A stretch of DNA of 64,000 nucleotides, from contig NZ_JAODMK010000021.1 of NCBI RefSeq assembly GCF_025465545.1, positions 22,917 to 86,916 on the forward strand, written 5' to 3'. Positions 41,244-49,766 of the stretch are shown in pieces. The DNA comes from Naasia sp. Lineage in GTDB: Bacteria; Actinomycetota; Actinomycetes; Actinomycetales; Microbacteriaceae. Both the position numbers and the translations under genes were made by a program. The notes below the pieces were generated by a model. The model did not search any database and was not told the origin of the DNA. It saw only the letters and a list, made by a program, of their open reading frames with translations. The first letter of the stretch is position 1, and every line of letters starts with the position of its first letter.

Positions 41244-42077
41244 ATGAGCAACAGCGTGCCGTCGATCCCCCTGAACTCCGGTTCCTCGATCCCTCAGCTC
41301 GGTTTCGGGGTCTTCCTGGTGGACCCGTCCGAGACGCAGCAGGTGGTGGAGGACGCCCTTGACGTCGGCTACCGGCACCTCGATACGGCGACCGGCTACA
41401 ACAACGAGTCGCAGGTGGCGGCCGCGATCCGCGCGTCGGGAATTCCCCGCGAGGAGATCTTCGTGACCACGAAGCTGCGCAACGACCATCACAAGGAGCA
41501 GGACGTCGAGGGTGCGTTCGGCCGCAGCCTCGAGATGCTGGGACTCGAGTACATCGACCTCTACCTCATCCACTGGCCGCTTCCCGCCCACGACCTCTAT
41601 GTCGAGACGTGGCGGAAGCTGGAGACGTTCGCGGCCGACGGGCGGGCGAAGAGCATCGGCGTCAGCAACTTCCTGATCCCGCACCTCGAGAGGCTGTTCG
41701 CCGAGACCGACACAGTGCCGGCCGTCAACCAGGTGGAGCTGCACCCGATCTTCTCGCAGCCCGAGCTGAGGGCCTTCCACCACCAGCACGGCATCCGCAC
41801 CGAAGCGTGGGGCCCGCTGGGGCAGGGCAAGTACGACCTGTTCGGCCTGCCTCCCATCCAGGCCGCTGCCGCCGCTCATCAGGTGCAGCCGGCCCAGGTG
41901 GTGCTGCGCTGGCACCTGCAGACGGGGAACATCGTGATCCCCAAGTCGGGGTCCCGGGAGCGCATGGCGCAGAATCTCGATGTCTTCGGCTTCGAGCTGA
42001 ACGCGGCCCAGATGGAGTCGATCGACGCCCTGAACGAGGATCGCCGCGTCGGCGGCAACCCCGCAGAGGTCAGCTGA
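41244..42077 (+). CDS. Aldo/keto reductase (AKR5-like, 2,5-diketo-gluconate reductase type)
   Basis: A 277-aa NADPH-dependent reductase. It has GFGVFLVDPSETQQVVEDAL, YRHLDTATGYNNE (Asp and Tyr of the active site), VTTKLRN (Lys) and LIHWPLP (His). The IPKSGSRERMAQNLDVF segment binds the cofactor. The size and TKLRN/HWP motifs match the AKR5-type branch, reducing small aldehydes and ketones such as 2,5-diketo-D-gluconate. ATG 41244 is preferred; the frame extends to 41133 inside the preceding gene's stop region. Single gene, convergent with the HNH gene. Confidence 0.92.
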   Translation: MSNSVPSIPLNSGSSIPQLGFGVFLVDPSETQQVVEDALDVGYRHLDTATGYNNESQVAAAIRASGIPREEIFVTTKLRNDHHKEQDVEGAFGRSLEMLGLEYIDLYLIHWPLPAHDLYVETWRKLETFAADGRAKSIGVSNFLIPHLERLFAETDTVPAVNQVELHPIFSQPELRAFHHQHGIRTEAWGPLGQGKYDLFGLPPIQAAAAAHQVQPAQVVLRWHLQTGNIVIPKSGSRERMAQNLDVFGFELNAAQMESIDALNEDRRVGGNPAEVS

Positions 42078-42116
42078 GGATCCCGAGGATCCCTGACAGA
42101 AGCAGAGCGGGGAAGC

Positions 42117-43526
42117 TCAGAAGGGCGGGTCCTCGGTGAACCACTCCGTCCGCACGAGGGGTGGACTCCCGGGCCTTCGTCGCCCTCCCGGCGGAAGCTG
42201 AACCGCAGGGGCCGTGGTGTAGCTGACTCCGCTGAGGGTGGAGGTCCAGGTCATCGTCCCGTTCCCGCCGGGGAGCTGGCCGGCTCTCCAGCCGGTTCCG
42301 CCTTTCACGCGGTGGTGAGCCTTGCAGAGGTGGCTCAGGTTGCCCGCCACGGTTTCGCCGTCCTCGGCCCAGGGGACGGTGTGGTCGATCTCGCAGTACC
42401 GGGCAGGGCGGGTGCAGCCGACGAAGCGGCACACCTCGTCGCGGAGCTGCAGGTAGCGCCGCAGCTCCGTCGGCACCCGGTAGACGTCTCTGCCGAAGGA
42501 GAGGATCGCGCCGGTCTCGGGCGCGGTCAGGATCCGCAGGAAGCCGGTCGCCGATCCTGCCAGCCGGCGGGCGGTCTCGGCGTCGATCGGCCCGTACCCC
42601 TCGAGCAGCGCGGGACCCTGATCGCAGTTCATCGCGGTGAGGACGGGCACATGGAGGAGGACTTCGGGCTTCACTCCGCGCCGGGCAGCGGGGGTAGGCA
42701 CCGGGTTCCCGCCGGCCTCGCCAGGCGAGGTGGTCCCCGCGGCATCGAGGAGCAGGTCCCGGAACACATCGGCCTCGATCTGCGCTCGTGTGCGGGTCTC
42801 CTCGTCGACGAGGAGACCGCGGGCCAGCCCGCTGACGGCGGACGCCGCGCCAAGGGCGTCTTCGGCTGGCAGGAGTGCGCCGTACCAGGCCATCCCGTCG
42901 GGAGCCGCCTCGATCGCGGTGCGTCGCTCCTCGATCGCCAGGCGGTGCCGCTCCGTCATGTCAGAGGGGGCGAGCATCTCGCGGACCAGCCGCGCCTTCC
43001 GCTCGAATCGCGACGCCACGAGCGTTCGGGCGTGGGGCAGCAGCCGTTGTTCGTACTCCCCGCACAGCTGCTGCGGAAGCCCGACCGCCTCGTCGACGAG
43101 GATGCGCGCGTGCCGCTCCGAGAACTCGGCCCGGTGCAGCGCTTCCAGCGTGCGTGGGAAGGAGTGCACGAGCAGGCGGGCGAGATCGAGCACCGTCTGC
43201 GCGGTCCGCTCGTGAACCTGCAGCACCGCGGCCACCTCGGCACGGAGTGACCGCCACTCCAGAGCGTCGGGGTCTGTCCAGGTGGCGCCGGTGACGCGCT
43301 CGGACTCCAGGCGCAGTTCGTCGATATAGCTCAGCCGCTCGGCAGCGAACGTGGTGGCGAGGTTCTTCCGCTCCGCGATCCACCCGACGAGCTGGCCGGC
43401 GTAGCTCCTGCCGTGACCGAGCAGGTCGGCCGCGGCAGCCAGCATCGGCTCGGAGCACTCCCAGTCCTCGGGCATCCCGAAGTCCTCCGCGCGCTCGCGC
43501 TGATCGGGGGATCCATTGCTGGCCAT
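42117..43526 (-). CDS. DUF222 / HNH endonuclease domain protein (13E12 repeat-like)
   Basis: A 469-aa protein with the DUF222 domain (about 20-300) and a C-terminal HNH nuclease site: CRFVGCTRPARYCEIDHTVPW and GNLSHLCKAHHRVK. Such genes are strongly expanded in Microbacteriaceae and mycobacteria (13E12 repeats) and are thought to be selfish or related to DNA rearrangement; a function is not proven. The disordered C-terminal tail (PPGGRRRPGSPP) follows. ATG 43524-43526; the upstream GTG at 43538 is possible. The gene sits in the variable part of the window. Confidence 0.9.
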   Translation of the reverse strand: MASNGSPDQRERAEDFGMPEDWECSEPMLAAAADLLGHGRSYAGQLVGWIAERKNLATTFAAERLSYIDELRLESERVTGATWTDPDALEWRSLRAEVAAVLQVHERTAQTVLDLARLLVHSFPRTLEALHRAEFSERHARILVDEAVGLPQQLCGEYEQRLLPHARTLVASRFERKARLVREMLAPSDMTERHRLAIEERRTAIEAAPDGMAWYGALLPAEDALGAASAVSGLARGLLVDEETRTRAQIEADVFRDLLLDAAGTTSPGEAGGNPVPTPAARRGVKPEVLLHVPVLTAMNCDQGPALLEGYGPIDAETARRLAGSATGFLRILTAPETGAILSFGRDVYRVPTELRRYLQLRDEVCRFVGCTRPARYCEIDHTVPWAEDGETVAGNLSHLCKAHHRVKGGTGWRAGQLPGGNGTMTWTSTLSGVSYTTAPAVQLPPGGRRRPGSPPLVRTEWFTEDPPF

Positions 43527-43593
43527 GAGAGAAGTCAACCGCCAGCCACCGACATCGCTCCACGGCCAGGACCGCCGCGTCCCTGGGGCCGCG

Positions 43594-43899
43594 TCAGGAC
43601 GCGTCGCTCAACTGGTGCTGCCAGGGGGCGACGGTCATCCCATACGCGCCCATCGCCCGCTGCGCGACGATCGTGAAGGCCTCGCCGCGACGCACCGAGT
43701 AGGTCGTGGCCTGCTCGACCAGATCTGCGGATCCGAGCGTGCGCATCCGCCGCTCCACACGGTCGACCGCCCGGACGAGTGCCGCCATGGCGCGCGGATC
43801 CGCTCTGCCGGCGAGCTGAACGGTGCCGTCGTGCTTGCTCTGAATCCGGAGACTCAGGACTGCCGCGAGCACCAGAGAGGCCCGCTCCCCCTCGATCAT
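43594..43899 (-). CDS. Small hypothetical protein
   Basis: A 101-aa protein with mixed helices and strands (SLVLAAVLSLRIQSKHDGTVQLAGRADPRAMAALVRAVDRVERRM, TYSVRRGEAFTIVAQRAMGAYGMTVAPW). No known domain. The ATG at 43897-43899 has AGGAG at 5-nt spacing; another ATG at 43920 lies upstream without a site. It lies between the HNH gene and the decayed DUF2071 gene and is transcribed divergently from the latter. Confidence 0.65.
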   Translation of the reverse strand: MIEGERASLVLAAVLSLRIQSKHDGTVQLAGRADPRAMAALVRAVDRVERRMRTLGSADLVEQATTYSVRRGEAFTIVAQRAMGAYGMTVAPWQHQLSDAS

Positions 43900-44058
43900 C
43901 GGCTCTCCTGTGCTCCCCATGCCGGTCACCGTACGGCGCTCCGCCGACACCGCACCAGCCCCCGAAAGTTTCCGGCGCGTCCTCCCCATGTGGAGGGCGA
44001 AACGGTGGAAAGGCACAACATCTGGTGTCTGCACGCTCCCTCGAGGAAGGATGAGGTC

Positions 44059-44820
44059 ATGGCCGAGGCGTGCCGAACACCGGACCCGATCACGGTCACC
44101 GCTCCCCCGCTGCCGGGCCGTCCGATCCTCGGCCGGCGGTGGAGTGATGTCACCTTCCTGCACTGGAGGGTCGACCCTGCCCGCGTGGCGCCGCTTCTTC
44201 CGGCAGGCACGCGGCCGGACGTGTTCGAGGGCGAGTCCTGAGTGGGCCTGATCCCCTTCCTGCTGTCCCGCACCCGGGTCCCGCCCGGTCCGCCGGTGCC
44301 GTGGCTCGGAACGTTCCCCGAGATCAACGTGCGGCTCTACTCGGTGGACGACACGGGTGGCCGGGGCGTCGTCTTCGTGTCGCTCGAGGCGTCGCATCTG
44401 CTGCCCGTTCTCGCGGCCGACGCCGTGTTCGGCCTCCCCTATCGGTGGTCGCGGATGCGGTTGGAGCGCCGCGGGAACCGGATCGCCTACCGGTCACGCC
44501 GGCACCCGGGCGGCACGCCGGCCACCCACGTCGTCGCCCGCATCCACGACGGCGCGGTGAGCGGTGATCCCCTCGCGGACTTCCTCACCGCTCGGTGGGC
44601 GTTCCACGAGCGGCACCTCGGCCGCACCCGGCTCACCTTCCTTCGGAGAGAACCGGGGCGCTTGCCGCGACGGATCAGCGGGCGCCCGCAACCGCCTCCC
44701 GCATCGCGCCGCCAGCTCCGGACGCGAGCACCGATTCGAGTCGGCTGTAGCTCGCCTCCATGCCGGTGGTCATTCCGGTCGAGAGGACCGCGTCCCGCAT
44801 CTCCGGGTCCGCGTAGGTGA
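44059..44820 (+). pseudogene. Broken DUF2071 (YqjF-like) gene with an in-frame stop
   Basis: Reading from ATG 44059 gives the DUF2071 N-terminus (GRRWSDVTFLHWRVDPARVAPLLP, RPDVFEGES), then TGA at 44239-44241, then VGLIPFLLSRTRVPPGP and FPEINVRLYSV in the same frame. Family members read SWVGLIPF here, so the stop replaces the TGG of a conserved Trp. The 3' end is also abnormal: the homology fades near 44650 and the frame runs antisense into the SRPBCC gene until 44820. Readthrough of TGA is formally possible. I call it a pseudogene. Confidence 0.8.
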
Positions 44821-45688
44821 TGACGAGGGTGAGCAGCGTGCCGCCTGCAACGGGTGTGAGGGTCAGCTCGTTGAGCGCCGACGGGTAGTCGGTGTCGATC
44901 ATCGACTCCGTGGTGACGGCTCGGCGGGGCGGCTCCGACTCGAGCAGCTCGCCGGTGAAGCCGAACCGGTTGGCGCCGCCGTCCTGCTCCCACTCGTAGC
45001 GGTAGCTGTCGCCGACGGAGGTGGCGATGTCGCAGACGGGCATCGTCCAGCCGTCCGGGCCCAGCAGCCACTGCCGCATGAGGTCGGCGTCGTTGTGGGC
45101 GAGCCACACCTGCTCGAGCGTCCCGCGGATCACCCGCGACACCCGCACCTGGGTGTCGCCGAGGATCTGAGCGTGGGCCGCCTGATCTGAGGCGAATGAG
45201 GCGAGGTCGGCGAGCACGTCGTCGATCTGAGCCATCGCCTCCGTGGTGCCCTCCAGCATGCCCATTGCGAGCATCTGCTCGAGCTGGTCGAGCGAGCCGA
45301 AATGGCTGACCGTGGTGAGCCGTGAGCCTGTGTCGGTCGATTCGAACCTGAACTGCGCTCGCATGGCCGGCAGGTCGATGTTCGGCGACCCGTCGGAGCC
45401 GAGGAACCCGTCCACCACCTCGAACGAGCGGGGCGCGTCGACCGATACCCACTCCCAGTATCCGCCGTGGCTGTCGCCCTCGGGCCCGGTCATCGTGTAG
45501 ATGCTGCGGCCGCCGGCGACGGCGTCGTGCCGCGTGAATGTGGAGGGGTAGCTGGGCGGCCCCCAGAAGCGCTCGATCTGGCGCGGGTCGGTGTATGCCT
45601 CCCAGAGGCGCTCCCGCGGGGCGCGGAAGTCGGCGACGACGGTGAGGGTCAGCGCGTCGAGGTCCTTCTCGACGGAGGTGACGGGCAT
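44675..45688 (-). CDS. SRPBCC (AHSA1-like) family protein, two domains
   Basis: A 337-aa protein made of two tandem START/AHSA1-like modules (residues 1-160 and 175-330). Each has the family pattern of a START-like module: DFRAPRERLWEAYTDPRQIERFWGPP, and IRGTLEQVWLAHNDADLMRQWLLGPDGWTM with YRYEWEQDGG. Such proteins bind hydrophobic ligands or act as toxin/solvent-response factors; the AHSA1 group is often paired with an ArsR regulator. It starts 10 nt after the ArsR stop with an AAAGG site, so the pair is an operon. ATG 45686-45688 chosen. Confidence 0.9.
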   Translation of the reverse strand: MPVTSVEKDLDALTLTVVADFRAPRERLWEAYTDPRQIERFWGPPSYPSTFTRHDAVAGGRSIYTMTGPEGDSHGGYWEWVSVDAPRSFEVVDGFLGSDGSPNIDLPAMRAQFRFESTDTGSRLTTVSHFGSLDQLEQMLAMGMLEGTTEAMAQIDDVLADLASFASDQAAHAQILGDTQVRVSRVIRGTLEQVWLAHNDADLMRQWLLGPDGWTMPVCDIATSVGDSYRYEWEQDGGANRFGFTGELLESEPPRRAVTTESMIDTDYPSALNELTLTPVAGGTLLTLVITYADPEMRDAVLSTGMTTGMEASYSRLESVLASGAGGAMREAVAGAR

Positions 45689-45698
45689 GGGGAACCTT

Positions 45699-46046
45699 TC
45701 ACTCGTTCTCTTCGGAGTCGAGCAGCGCATCGAGACGATCGATGCGTGCCCGCCAGATTTGTTCGAACTGGTCGAGCAGCGTCTGGGCGCGGCGGATGGC
45801 CTCAGGGTTGCCGCTGACCATCCGCTCTCGCCCGCGTGGACGCTTGGTCACGAGACCTGCCTCCTCGAGGACGGCGACGTGCTTCTGCACGGCCGCGAAA
45901 GACATGTCGTACGAGTCGGCGAGCTCCGAGACGGTGGCTTCGGCGATGAGCGTCCGCCGCACGATGTCCCGGCGTGTCGCGTCGGCCAGGGCGCGGAACA
46001 TGCGGTCCACGTCCTCGTCACTGAGTTCTCGGCCTAGTACAACCAT
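45699..46046 (-). CDS. ArsR family transcriptional regulator
   Basis: A 115-aa winged-helix regulator of the ArsR family: MFRALADATRRDIVRRTL, TVSELADSYDMSFAAVQKHVAVLEEAGLVTKR, and a C-terminal helix QTLLDQFEQIWRARIDRLDALL. It lacks the metal-binding Cys residues of ArsR/SmtB. The pairing with SRPBCC/AHSA1 proteins is common in actinobacteria and Gram-positives. The ATG (46044-46046) sits inside a perfect palindrome, pointing to autoregulation. Upstream frame starts lie in sequence without ribosome sites. Confidence 0.9.
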   Translation of the reverse strand: MVVLGRELSDEDVDRMFRALADATRRDIVRRTLIAEATVSELADSYDMSFAAVQKHVAVLEEAGLVTKRPRGRERMVSGNPEAIRRAQTLLDQFEQIWRARIDRLDALLDSEENE

Positions 46047-46056
46047 TTGGTTGTAC
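46037..46056. promoter_or_regulatory. ArsR operator palindrome over the start codon
   Basis: GTACAACC (46037-46044), ATTT spacer and GGTTGTAC (46049-46056) form a perfect 8+8 dyad. It contains the start codon of the ArsR gene, so binding would block initiation or the transcription start itself. Confidence 0.7.
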
Positions 46057-46058
46057 GT

Positions 46059-46374
46059 TATCCCAGGGGAACGCGGAGCGCAAGACACCGGGCTGCACGG
46101 GCGCCCAGCTTCCACCAGGATGGGCCGACCGCCGACGAGGCGACGCGGGAGACCCCCCTCGGGCTGAACGCATTGCGACATGCAGGCAGAAGGCGAGGGA
46201 GGGCACAGCGAGCAGCCCGGCTTGCGGCCGGGCACCCCGAATGCCTGCTCTGCAGCTTCGAGCCGGCGAGGACGGTGCCGATGAGAGCGGCGGTCAGCCG
46301 TCGAGCACGTGCGGAAGGGGACGGCACCGCAGCCCGCGCGGCTTGAGCGCGCAGCTGTGGATCAGCGGGGCCGG
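46059..46374. other. Gap without a supported gene
   Basis: About 316 nt between the ArsR promoter and the last gene of the catabolic operon. Frames here are short, arginine-rich and motif-free. The minus-strand end of the operon shows no clear terminator here. Confidence 0.5.
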
Positions 46375-47103
46375 TCAGCCGAAGAGCCGCCGTGCGTTGC
46401 CCTCCATCACCAGGTCGCGCTCGATGACACTGAAGCGTGCGCTGCGGATCCGGGTGACCTCGAAGGCCTGCTCGTAGTATGGCGCGAAGGAGGCGAACAG
46501 CAGCCGCTCGGCACCCAGGTCGCGGACGATCCGCTCGAGGAAGTCCTGCCGATACTCGCCGTTGGACAGCACCGCGAGATTGGGTGCCTGCTCGAGCGCC
46601 GCCCAGGCATCCACCATCGAGAGACCGGAGATGTTGATCTGCCCGCCCGAGGTGAGCACGAGCTGGCTGCGCGGGACTCGCTGCGCGAGCTCGAGGATCT
46701 GCAGCGGCTCCGACCGGAGTGGCACTCCGGCCGCGATGACGACCGGCAGGCCGCGCTCGGCTGCCACCCGGACGACCGGCTCGGCGTCCTGGATGCGGAA
46801 GACCTCCTCGTCGGGGTTGAGGAACACTCCGATGCAGCCGAGCTCGTCGATGCCACGGTGCAGCTCGGCCACCGCGGCCTGGCCTTGGTTCGGGTCCACG
46901 CGGACCAGCCGTCGGACAGCGGGTTGCGCCGCTGCCTCCTCCGCGAGCCGGGTGTTGGCGGCCGGCAGCACGTAGTCGCGTCCGCGGGCGGGAGCAGCGA
47001 CGATGCCGTCGATGCCGAGGCGCTCGGCGTCCGCGACGGCGTCGTCGACTGAGACGCGGGAGCCGAACAGGCTGTCGCCGAGGATGACGAGAGAGTCGAT
47101 CAC
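46375..47103 (-). CDS. Amidohydrolase-2-like TIM-barrel protein lacking all metal ligands
   Basis: A 242-aa protein clearly homologous to its neighbour (47100-47840) along the whole length: RLVRVDPNQGQAAVAELHRG with PFVRLNPNYPADMPGLVERS, and ERLLFASFAP with HRVVFGSDGP. But every metal ligand is lost: the H-x-H near the N-terminus is GDS (LVILGDSLFG), the barrel His is replaced (VIAAGVP instead of LFHCGDD), the next His is TSGGQ instead of GHMGG, and the Asp is ASFAP instead of GSDGP. It is therefore likely a pseudoenzyme, subunit or binding protein. It overlaps its partner by 4 nt and ends the operon. Confidence 0.88.
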   Translation of the reverse strand: MIDSLVILGDSLFGSRVSVDDAVADAERLGIDGIVAAPARGRDYVLPAANTRLAEEAAAQPAVRRLVRVDPNQGQAAVAELHRGIDELGCIGVFLNPDEEVFRIQDAEPVVRVAAERGLPVVIAAGVPLRSEPLQILELAQRVPRSQLVLTSGGQINISGLSMVDAWAALEQAPNLAVLSNGEYRQDFLERIVRDLGAERLLFASFAPYYEQAFEVTRIRSARFSVIERDLVMEGNARRLFG

Positions 47104-47840
47104 CGCTCCTCCATCCCGAGCAGTCGGAGGGCATTGCCCGCCACGACCGCTGCCTCATCTTCGGCGGCGAGACCGAGGCCCTGCACCTTCTGGAGTTCCA
47201 GCCGCGGGTTGCAGCCTGGGCCGTCGCTGCCGAACACCACGCGATGCGCGCCCACCTCCCCGACGGCCCGCCGGATCAGCTCCGGGTAGGGCATCGCCGA
47301 GGTCTCGAGGTACACGTTGTCGTGCCGCTTGGCCACCTCGATCGCATCGAGGACGTGGAAGTAGCCGCCCATGTGACCGAACACGATGGCGGCGTCCGGC
47401 ACCAGCTCGGCAGCCAGCCCGAGCGACTGCGGCGTCGTGTACGGGTCGTCACCGCAGTGGAAGAGCACGGGAAGGTCGGCGGCGGCAGCGAGACGCAGCA
47501 GCGCCACGGTTGCGTCCCCGGCCGGGTGCGCGAGCGTGGTGGTGGGGTGCAGCTTGATGCCCTTCACGCCCAGCTCGATGGAGCGCTCGACAAGGCCCGG
47601 CATGTCGGCCGGGTAGTTGGGGTTCAGCCGCACGAAGGGGATGAGCCGGTCCGGGAAGGCGGCAGCGCACGCCACGATGTAGTCGAGCGCGTCCGGGTTG
47701 AGGCCCGGCAGATCCGTGTAGGTCATGATCACCGCCATGTCGATGCCGGCCTCGTCGAGGAGTCCCACGATCTTCTCGGGCGGGTCGATCCAGCCGAAGG
47801 CCTCCGCCTCATCGACGTGGGTGTGGAAGTCAAGAAGCAC
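47100..47840 (-). CDS. Amidohydrolase family 2 protein (metal-dependent)
   Basis: A 246-aa TIM-barrel amidohydrolase of the AH2 type (related to ACMS decarboxylase, dihydroorotase-like lactonases). Metal/catalytic residues are present: LLDFHTHVDEAEA (H-x-H), VLFHCGDDPY (His), VFGHMGGYFH (His), VVFGSDGPGCNP (Asp). The reaction may be hydrolysis of a C-N or lactone bond or a decarboxylation. The GTG at 47838-47840 with GGAGGAG at 7-nt spacing sets the start; an 11-nt overlap links it to the M20 gene upstream and a 4-nt overlap to the inactive paralogue downstream. Confidence 0.9.
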   Translation of the reverse strand: MLLDFHTHVDEAEAFGWIDPPEKIVGLLDEAGIDMAVIMTYTDLPGLNPDALDYIVACAAAFPDRLIPFVRLNPNYPADMPGLVERSIELGVKGIKLHPTTTLAHPAGDATVALLRLAAAADLPVLFHCGDDPYTTPQSLGLAAELVPDAAIVFGHMGGYFHVLDAIEVAKRHDNVYLETSAMPYPELIRRAVGEVGAHRVVFGSDGPGCNPRLELQKVQGLGLAAEDEAAVVAGNALRLLGMEER

Positions 47841-49011
47841 GCGCGGTCTCCTCCGATCGCAGCTCGTGGACGGTTCGCGCCAGATCGGCATACAGGTCGC
47901 GCGCGGCGAGGACCTCGTCGAGGTCGACCCACTCGCTGTCGGTGTGGGCCTGGTCGATGGACCCCGGACCGAGCACGACCGCGGGCAGGTCAGGGCGCTC
48001 GAAGAAGCAGCACGCGTCGGTCGCGAAGGTGACCCCCGAGGCCACCACGTCGGCGCCGAGGGCGCGGGACGCTGCCGCCTCGGCTGCTCGCACGGCGATG
48101 CTGTCGGCCGCCGTCTCCAGCCCGCCCAGGGCGATGATCGGCTCGTCCACGACGACGGTGATCGATCGGGCGTCGGCGACCTGGCGGATCACCGTGCGGA
48201 TCTCCTCCATCGCGACCCGCGGGTCCTCGTCAGGCGCCACGCGACGATCGAACCAGACGACGCAGCGGTCGGGCACGACGTTGGGGGCGGTGCCGCCCTC
48301 GATGAGCGTTGCCGACAGCAGAGCCGACCCGGTCAGCGGATGCCGGGTCTCCCGCCGGAGCTTCCCCACCGTCGCATCGAGAGCGAGGACGAGTTCGGAC
48401 GCCTGCGCGATCGCGTTGATCCCGAGCTCCGCCTTCGAGCTGTGCGCGGCGCGGCCGACCACCGTGACGGCGAAGCGAATCAGGCCGTTGTGGGCGCGTG
48501 CGGGTCGAAGCGACGTCGGTTCGCCCACGACGACCAGGTCCGCCGAGGGCAGGGTGCGGGCGAGCGCCGCTCCCCCGCGCATGATGTACTCCTCGTCGCA
48601 GGCGGCGGCGAGGATCACCGTGGGCCGCGGCCCCGCTGTGGACGCGATCCGCTGGATGGCGCCGATCATCGCGGCGAGCGACGCCTTCGTGTCGCAGGTT
48701 CCCCTGCCGAAGAGGCGGCGGCCTTCACGGCGCACCTCCCGCACCGCGGCGTCCGCCGGCACCGTGTCGAGATGCGCCTCGAACACCACCGTCGCGCTGC
48801 TGTCCACGCCGGGAAGCACCGCGACGAGGTTGTCCCGTCCCGGCAGCACTGGCTCGCGGGTCACCCGGAGCCCCATGCCGCTGAGGAGAGCATCCAGCGC
48901 GTCGTTGAGCGGCTCCTCCCCCGGGCTGTCGGCGGCGAGCGACGGGTTCCGCGAGTCGATGCGGACCAGGTCTTCGAGCAGCTGCTCGAGGTCGAGTTCG
49001 GCGGCGCTCAT
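47830..49011 (-). CDS. M20 family peptidase (ArgE/DapE/acylase type)
   Basis: A 393-aa M20 zinc peptidase. Its ligands are seen in VFEAHLDTVP (His), GRGTCDTKAS (bridging Asp) and AACDEEY (catalytic and ligand Glu); the dimer domain with GRAAHSSKAELGINAI follows. Close types remove acyl or succinyl groups from amino acids (ArgE, DapE). It is linked by an ATGA overlap to the SDR gene and by an 11-nt overlap to the amidohydrolase. Within the operon it could deacylate an imported N-acyl amino acid or amide. Longer than the other M20 protein's conserved core at N-terminus: no. Confidence 0.92.
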   Translation of the reverse strand: MSAAELDLEQLLEDLVRIDSRNPSLAADSPGEEPLNDALDALLSGMGLRVTREPVLPGRDNLVAVLPGVDSSATVVFEAHLDTVPADAAVREVRREGRRLFGRGTCDTKASLAAMIGAIQRIASTAGPRPTVILAAACDEEYIMRGGAALARTLPSADLVVVGEPTSLRPARAHNGLIRFAVTVVGRAAHSSKAELGINAIAQASELVLALDATVGKLRRETRHPLTGSALLSATLIEGGTAPNVVPDRCVVWFDRRVAPDEDPRVAMEEIRTVIRQVADARSITVVVDEPIIALGGLETAADSIAVRAAEAAASRALGADVVASGVTFATDACCFFERPDLPAVVLGPGSIDQAHTDSEWVDLDEVLAARDLYADLARTVHELRSEETARAS

Positions 49012-49766
49012 CGGGCGGTGTACCCGCCGTCGACCATCAGGGACGATCCGGTCACGAAGCTGGACTCGTCGCTGGCGAGGAACACGGCGCCTGCGGCGAC
49101 CTCCTCCGGCCGGCCGAGCCGGTTGAAGACGGTGTCGCTCTCCCAGCTGGCCAGGAGCTCCTCGGGATTCGGGACCCCCACGAGCTGGCGGCGGATGAGT
49201 GGGGTGTCGGTGGGGCCCGGGCAGAGCGCGTTCACCCGGATGTTGTGCTCGGCGTAATCGATCGCGAGGACTCGGACCAGACCGATCACTCCGTGCTTCG
49301 CCGGCACATACGAGGTGAACCCGGTGAGGCCGGCGAAGGAGAGATTGGAGCCGAGGGCGATCAGCGAGCCGCCGCCTGCCGCGATGAGATGCGGCAGGGC
49401 GGCCTTGAACGTCACGAACGGGCCGCGCAGCATCACGGCCATGTGCCGGTCCCACTGCTCGACCGTGAGGTCTGTCGCCTTCGCCACCAATTCGTATCCG
49501 GCCCCGGCGACCGTCACGTCGATGCCGCCGAGAGTGTCCGCTTCCTCGTTGACCCAAGCGTCGACCGCAGCGGCGTCGGCCACGTCGACGGGCGCGAAGC
49601 GCGCGCCCAGCCCTTCAACCGCAGCGCGGGCATCCGGGTTGAGGTCGGCGACCGACACCGCTGCGCCTTCAGCGCGGAACCGCTCGGCGATCGCGAAGTT
49701 GATGCCGGAGCCGCCGCCGGTGATGAGGACCCGCTTGCCCTCCAGCCGGCCGGGCGCCACCGTCAC
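49008..49766 (-). CDS. Short-chain dehydrogenase/reductase (SDR)
   Basis: A 252-aa classical SDR. Cofactor motif VLITGGGSGINFAIAERF (TGxxxGxG with one variation), acidic residue after strand 2 (VADLNPD, NAD preference), the N-A-G-like AGAGYE, Ser in LGSNLSFAGLTG and the Y-x-x-x-K of YVPAKHG, then PGPTDTPLIRRQ. It oxidises or reduces an alcohol/ketone in the catabolic operon. It overlaps both neighbours by 4 nt (M20 and the pyridoxamine-oxidase-like gene). Confidence 0.92.
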   Translation of the reverse strand: MTVAPGRLEGKRVLITGGGSGINFAIAERFRAEGAAVSVADLNPDARAAVEGLGARFAPVDVADAAAVDAWVNEEADTLGGIDVTVAGAGYELVAKATDLTVEQWDRHMAVMLRGPFVTFKAALPHLIAAGGGSLIALGSNLSFAGLTGFTSYVPAKHGVIGLVRVLAIDYAEHNIRVNALCPGPTDTPLIRRQLVGVPNPEELLASWESDTVFNRLGRPEEVAAGAVFLASDESSFVTGSSLMVDGGYTAR

